The notes under the pieces: model-generated
The model's database searches: none
What the model was told of the DNA's origin: nothing
The model's input: only the letters and a program-made list of their open reading frames with translations
Shown here: one piece after another, positions 30,662 to 34,609 of the stretch
Position numbering within the stretch: position 1 is the first letter of the stretch
Layout of the letters: each line of letters opens with the position of its first letter
Assembly: GCA_002430835.1 (NCBI GenBank)
Contig: DJDA01000022.1
Location: 367-34,975 of the forward strand
Length of the DNA stretch: 34,609 nt
Direction of reading: 5' to 3'
DNA from: Brevundimonas sp. UBA5936
Lineage (GTDB): Bacteria; Pseudomonadota; Alphaproteobacteria; Caulobacterales; Caulobacteraceae
Program-made: the position numbers and the translations under genes

Positions 30662-33204
30662 GCGCCGGAGCTCGGAAACAGTCGGATCAGCAGCACCACG
30701 ATCACCGCCTGCGCCGCCGTATAGGTCATGAAGAGGCCGATCAGGTCTACCGTCGACGGCCGCTCGGCCGACAGCCGCCTGAACGCCCGTCGCAGCAGGA
30801 TGTAGAGTCCCATTAACATCCCGATCCCGGCGAACGTCGCCGACCAGCCGAGCAGGGCGAAGACAGCGGCGCCCTGGCTGGTGGCGTCAGGCTTGAGCCC
30901 AGCGGTCCACCAGGCTTGGAGCTCAAGCCCTATCGCCGTCGCGGCGCCGATGGCGCTGATGTCTAGAAGAACCGTAGCGAGCGTCTCCGCTCCCTTCCCG
31001 GTCCGGCGCAAAACGTGCGGCGCCGCTGCGGCGCAAAGCCCCCCCAGGGCCAGAACGCCGAGGTGCAGCATCATCGACGCCGTTTCCGGCGGCGCCTGCC
31101 ACAGATCCGGCCGCCGGCTCCACAAAAAGACATAGGAGAAGCCCGCCAGCAGGCAGACCATGCCGCCGACGATCAGCACGATCACCATGGCCCACCAGCC
31201 GTGGCTGGACGGACCCGAGACATAGTTGGGCATGCGGACGCCCGCTCCGATGTCGGTCGTCTTGCGGCTGTGCGGCGCATCCAGGAACCAGCACCAGCGC
31301 ATGATGCAGTAGATCGCCAGCACGCCACTGACCACGGCGGCGACATAGGCCTGGACGGTCAGGATCAGGAAGAAGCCTGCCGTGAAGAGGGCGCCGAACA
31401 CGTGCCAGGGTGACGGACGCGGGAGGCGCAAGACATACTGCGGCTCAGCGTTCAGAGGGCTGGTGACCAGGGTCTGGCGCTCGCCTCCCGCCGCGCCGGG
31501 CAGGAACCAGCGCCCCTCCTCCACCTCCTTCGCCAAGCTCTTCTGTTCCCACAGCGGATAGAGGCTCTTCACCACGGGGACGGAGCGCACAGAATAATAG
31601 CCGCTGGGCAGCCACTCCAGTCCTGGGCCGTCGTGGATGTTGCCCGCCTCGCGCGGGCCGAAGGGGCGGAAGTTGCGGATCATGTCGACGACCCACAGCA
31701 GGACCGCCAGGCCGAACAGGAAGGCCCCGACGGTGGAGATGAAGTTGGGTAGATCCCAGCCCCGCCCCGGCAGATAGGTGTAGACCCGACGCGGCATCCC
31801 CATCAGCCCCGTCAGATGCATCGGCATGAAAGCGATGTTGTGCCCAACGAACATCAGCCAGAAGATCCATCTGCCCATGCGTTCGCTCAGCGGCCGGACG
31901 CTGGACATCGGCAGCCAATAGTAGATGGCCGCGAACATCGGAAAGACCATGCCGCCGATCAGGACATAGTGCAGGTGGGCGACGATGAAATAGCTGTCGT
32001 GGGCCTGCCAGTCGAAGGGCACCATGGCGACCATCACCCCGGTCAGCCCGCCCATGACGAAGATGACCAGGCCGCCCACGGCGAACAGGCCGGGCGTGGT
32101 GAAGCGCATCTTTCCGGCCGCTATGGTGGCGATCCAGGCGAAGACCTGCACGCCCGCAGGGACGCTGACCGCCATGGAGGCGGCGCTGAAGTAGTTGATG
32201 CTGATCTGCGGCATGCCGGTGGTGAACATGTGGTGCGCCCACACGCCAAAGCTGATGAAGCCGGTCGCCAGCATGGCCATGACCACCAGGGGATGCCCGA
32301 CCAGCTTGGTCCGCGCCATGGCGGGTATGATGGTCGACATGGCGCCCGCCGCCGGCAGGAAGATGATGTAGACCTCCGGGTGGCCGAAGAACCAGAACAG
32401 GTGCTGCCACAGCATGGGATCGCCGCCCTTCAGCGGATCGAAGAAGGGCCAGCCCAGCGCCCGTTCCAGCTCCAGCAGCAAGGTCGCCAGGATCACCGAT
32501 GGAAAGGCGATGATGATCATGCAGGCGAAGATCAGCATGGCCCAGGCGAAGACCGGCAGCTTGTCCAGCGTCATGCCGGGCGCGCGCGTCTTCAGCACCC
32601 CGACGATGATCTCGATCGCTCCGGCGATGGCCGAGATCTCGATAAAACCGATGCCCAGCAGCCAGAAGTCGGCGTTGATCCCCGGCGAATAGGTCATGCC
32701 CGTCAGCGGCGGGTACATGAACCATCCCCCGTCCGGCGCCAGGCCGAAGAACAGGGAGCAGAAGAAGGCCAGGCCGCCGATCAGATAGGCCCAGAAGGCG
32801 TAGGCCCCCAGGCGCGGAAACGGCAGGTCGCGCGCTCCCAGCATCTGCGGCAGCAGCAGCACGCCCAGCGCCTCGACCGCCGGCACGGCGAACAGGAACA
32901 TCATCACCGTGCCGTGCATGGTGAAGATCTGGTTGTAGGTCTCCTGCGGCAGGAAGCCGGTCATCGGCAGGGCCAGCTGGGTGCGCATCAACAGCGCCAG
33001 CACGCCTGCCAACACGAAGAACAGCATGGCCGCGCCGACGTAATAGACGCCGATGATATTGTTGTTGATCGCCGTGATCCACTCGCCGGGACGGCGCGGA
33101 CCGCACCAGGCGGCTTCCAGTTGCTCCAGCTCGCCGTCCGGACGCGGCTCCTCGGTGGGAAAGCGATCGTATTTGCGGACGTCGAAGCCGGTTTCCGACG
33201 TCAT
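30658..33204 (-). CDS. ctaD: Cytochrome c oxidase subunit I fused to subunit III, with altered proton channels
   Basis: The product has 848 residues. The subunit I part (about 1-560) keeps the catalytic core: His97 (TMHGTVMM, haem a), HPEVY (CuB His and cross-linked Tyr), WAHHM (CuB histidines) and HDSYFIVAHLHYVL (haem ligands). The subunit III part (about 620-848) carries SHGWWAMVIVL. Asp126 (GARDLPFPR) and the HPEV glutamate of the D channel remain. The two D-channel asparagines align with Val115 and Gly133, and the K-channel lysine is Gln353 in VPAGVQVFAW. The start at 33204 overlaps the coxB stop (ATGA). An upstream extension to 33591 is a shadow. Terminal oxidase of the inner membrane. 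Confidence 0.94.
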   Translation of the reverse strand: MTSETGFDVRKYDRFPTEEPRPDGELEQLEAAWCGPRRPGEWITAINNNIIGVYYVGAAMLFFVLAGVLALLMRTQLALPMTGFLPQETYNQIFTMHGTVMMFLFAVPAVEALGVLLLPQMLGARDLPFPRLGAYAFWAYLIGGLAFFCSLFFGLAPDGGWFMYPPLTGMTYSPGINADFWLLGIGFIEISAIAGAIEIIVGVLKTRAPGMTLDKLPVFAWAMLIFACMIIIAFPSVILATLLLELERALGWPFFDPLKGGDPMLWQHLFWFFGHPEVYIIFLPAAGAMSTIIPAMARTKLVGHPLVVMAMLATGFISFGVWAHHMFTTGMPQISINYFSAASMAVSVPAGVQVFAWIATIAAGKMRFTTPGLFAVGGLVIFVMGGLTGVMVAMVPFDWQAHDSYFIVAHLHYVLIGGMVFPMFAAIYYWLPMSSVRPLSERMGRWIFWLMFVGHNIAFMPMHLTGLMGMPRRVYTYLPGRGWDLPNFISTVGAFLFGLAVLLWVVDMIRNFRPFGPREAGNIHDGPGLEWLPSGYYSVRSVPVVKSLYPLWEQKSLAKEVEEGRWFLPGAAGGERQTLVTSPLNAEPQYVLRLPRPSPWHVFGALFTAGFFLILTVQAYVAAVVSGVLAIYCIMRWCWFLDAPHSRKTTDIGAGVRMPNYVSGPSSHGWWAMVIVLIVGGMVCLLAGFSYVFLWSRRPDLWQAPPETASMMLHLGVLALGGLCAAAAPHVLRRTGKGAETLATVLLDISAIGAATAIGLELQAWWTAGLKPDATSQGAAVFALLGWSATFAGIGMLMGLYILLRRAFRRLSAERPSTVDLIGLFMTYTAAQAVIVVLLIRLFPSSGA

Positions 33205-34151
33205 TTCAGACTGTCCAGATAGGCGGCCAGATCCCGCAGCTCGCGCCCGGTCAGCACTGGATAGGACGGCATGCGGTTGCCCGGCTTGATCCCTTGGCTG
33301 TCGGCGATCCACCCCGCCATCGTGCCCTGATTGTTGGGCAGGATGCCCGCGCCCAGCGTCTGGCGTGCGCCGACATGGGTCAGGTCCGGCCCGGCCAGGC
33401 CGTTGGCCTCCGTTCCGCGTATGGTATGGCAGGCGCCGCAGCCCGAGACGCTGAACACTCCCGCGCCGGGCAGGGCGGATGGCGCGGCGGGCGCGGCCTG
33501 CCTGGCCCGCCAGGCCTCGAAGTCGGCCTCGGCATGGGCGACGACGACGAAGCCCATCAGGGCGTGAGGTCCGCCGCAATATTCGGCGCACTGTCCCGCA
33601 TAGACGCCCGGCTTGTCAGCCTGCAGGCGCATGAAGTTGCGGCGGCCCGGGATCATGTCCGTCTTGCCCCCCAGGCGCGGCACCCACAGGCTATGGATGA
33701 CGTCGGCGCTCTCCAGCTCGATCACCACCGGACGGCCGACGGGGATGTGAACCTCATTGGCGTCCTGGACCGTTTCGCGGCCCTGGTCGTCCAGATAGGC
33801 CACGCGCCACCACCACATCTCGCCGGTGACGCGCACGCGCATCTCGCCGTCACGCGGCGCATCCGACACGCGCGCGGTGACGTTGAGGCCGTAGATCAGC
33901 AGGCCCGTCAGCACGACCACCGGAAAGGCCAGGCCGCCGATCCAGACCAGACGCTCGCCGCCAACGCGACGTTTCCACGTCCTCGGCCCGAACAAGGCGA
34001 CGCCCAGGGCGATCAGGACAACGGCCAGCACGACCGCGCCCATGACGAACAGCACCCAGGCGACCACCGTCACCGGCCCGGCGAACGGTCCGGCCGGGTC
34101 CAGAACCGGCGGCGGCCAGCCGCCCAGCATGTCCGGCGTCTCAGTCGTCAT
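33201..34151 (-). CDS. coxB: Cytochrome c oxidase subunit II with cytochrome c domain (caa3 type)
   Basis: The product has 316 residues and two membrane helices (about 28-54 and 68-88). A periplasmic CuA domain follows, with ligands in DVIHSLWVP and GQCAEYCGGPHALM (two Cys, His, Met, Glu). A C-terminal cytochrome c domain has CGACH and an axial Met in GNRMPSYP near residue 290. It accepts electrons from cytochrome c and passes them to subunit I. There is no classical cleavable signal peptide. The start overlaps the upstream cytochrome c gene by 11 nt and the stop overlaps subunit I by 4 nt. The fusion to cytochrome c defines the caa3 type. Confidence 0.95.
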   Translation of the reverse strand: MTTETPDMLGGWPPPVLDPAGPFAGPVTVVAWVLFVMGAVVLAVVLIALGVALFGPRTWKRRVGGERLVWIGGLAFPVVVLTGLLIYGLNVTARVSDAPRDGEMRVRVTGEMWWWRVAYLDDQGRETVQDANEVHIPVGRPVVIELESADVIHSLWVPRLGGKTDMIPGRRNFMRLQADKPGVYAGQCAEYCGGPHALMGFVVVAHAEADFEAWRARQAAPAAPSALPGAGVFSVSGCGACHTIRGTEANGLAGPDLTHVGARQTLGAGILPNNQGTMAGWIADSQGIKPGNRMPSYPVLTGRELRDLAAYLDSLK

Positions 34152-34518
34152 CGAGCGTATAGAGATAGGCCGCTATGTCGCGGGCTTCGGCTTCGCTCAG
34201 GGGCATGGGCGGCATGCCGGTGTCGGACAGCAACGACGGCGCGTCGCGGACGAAGGCGGCCATGACCGCGGGCTGGTTCGGCAGCCTCCCGGCGATCATC
34301 GGCCGCGCCGCCACGCCCGCCAGCGATCCGCCGGTCCGCCCCTCGGGCCAGGCCACGCCGGGAATGACGTGGCAGGCGCCGCAGCCCTGGGTCCGGATCA
34401 GGCGCAGCCCCTCGACCGCGTCGGCGCCCGCCAGGTCGCGCGGCGCTCCGGCCTTGTCCGCGCAGGCGGCTAGGCCCAGCAGGCCGGCGACCGAAACTGC
34501 AGCGCCTATCTTCCCCAT
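34141..34518 (-). CDS. Lipoprotein c-type cytochrome, first gene of the cox operon
   Basis: This 125-residue protein has a lipoprotein signal (MGKIGAAVSVAGLLGLAAC; LAAC lipobox). One cytochrome c domain follows with CGACH (haem attachment) and an axial Met in DTGMPPMPL, then EARDIAAYLYTL as the C-terminal helix. It would be a membrane-anchored periplasmic electron donor to the oxidase. It resembles the cytochrome domain of subunit II, as if derived from it. AGG lies about 9 nt before the ATG. It is co-transcribed with coxB (11-nt overlap). Confidence 0.9.
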   Translation of the reverse strand: MGKIGAAVSVAGLLGLAACADKAGAPRDLAGADAVEGLRLIRTQGCGACHVIPGVAWPEGRTGGSLAGVAARPMIAGRLPNQPAVMAAFVRDAPSLLSDTGMPPMPLSEAEARDIAAYLYTLDDD

Positions 34519-34609
34519 CGTCGCGACCTGACGGCATACGGCCCCTTTCCGCTTCGCCAGACCCCATCAGCCGCGCGGCCCGGGGTTCCGAGCCGTTGCG
34601 GGCCCGCCG
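34519..34609 (-). promoter_or_regulatory. Upstream region of the cox operon, cut by the window edge
   Basis: These 91 GC-rich bases carry the probable promoter and leader of the cox operon. I see no clear -35/-10 pair, FNR box or other operator, and no coding sequence I can support. The promoter may lie beyond the window. Confidence 0.3.

Noticed and set aside
31816..33222. 468-codon plus-strand frame opposite the fused oxidase
   Set aside because: It is His/Gln/Arg-rich with no domain, antisense to a clear COX I.

Overview
The window is GC-rich DNA packed with genes and looks like a chromosome segment of an alphaproteobacterium, most likely Caulobacteraceae (Brevundimonas-like). The main reasons are the chvI-chvG-hprK-EIIA(Man)-HPr gene order, a GTTC-N7-GTTC box of the alphaproteobacterial LexA type, and the general gene content. 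The genus is inferred; no rRNA or other phylogenetic marker is present. I saw no tRNA or rRNA gene, insertion sequence, integrase or CRISPR array. No gene-free stretch exceeds about 300 bases.

Layout. (1) 1-1203, minus: 5' part of an unrecognised protein that runs off the left edge. (2) 1420-4950, plus: envelope-stress two-component system ChvI/ChvG followed by a phosphotransferase regulatory set (short HprK, EIIA-Man, HPr). (3) 4910-11006, minus: complete Mrp/Pha-type multisubunit Na+(K+)/H+ antiporter (fused A/B, C, D, E, F, G), each gene overlapping the next by 4 nt. (4) 11221-14525, plus: TonB-dependent receptor of the haem/haemoglobin type plus a secreted DUF6607 protein, preceded by a Fur-like box and closed by a strong bidirectional terminator; a tiny secreted-peptide ORF lies behind it on the other strand. 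(5) 14986-20752, plus: complete catechol ortho-cleavage and beta-ketoadipate pathway (catB, catC, catA, two-subunit CoA transferase, pcaF, pcaD). (6) 20733-21689, minus: LysR-type regulator, divergent from (7) 21845-26376, plus: six-gene multicomponent phenol hydroxylase (dmpKLMNOP type), then an outer-membrane MetA-pathway-type protein. (8) 27642-30310, minus: DUF4130-UdgX uracil-DNA glycosylase fusion and its partner radical SAM/HhH protein, with a LexA box abutting the start codon. (9) 30365-34518, minus: cytochrome c oxidase operon of caa3 type (lipoprotein cytochrome c, CuA/cyt c subunit II, fused subunit I-III, small membrane protein).

How it works together. Regions 5-7 form a self-contained route: phenol is hydroxylated to catechol, cleaved ortho by CatA, converted by CatB, CatC and PcaD to 3-oxoadipate, activated with CoA and thiolysed to succinyl-CoA and acetyl-CoA. 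A 15-bp LysR-type motif (ATGCC-N5-GGCAT) upstream of catB recurs, in related form, in the dmp/lysR divergent region, so one regulator may control both operons. The most unusual points are (a) the SOS-box-controlled radical SAM/UdgX repair pair, whose radical SAM member ends in a beta-clamp-binding-like QLSLF, and (b) the fused COX I-III, in which the K-channel lysine is glutamine and the two D-channel asparagines are replaced while the catalytic metal ligands remain.
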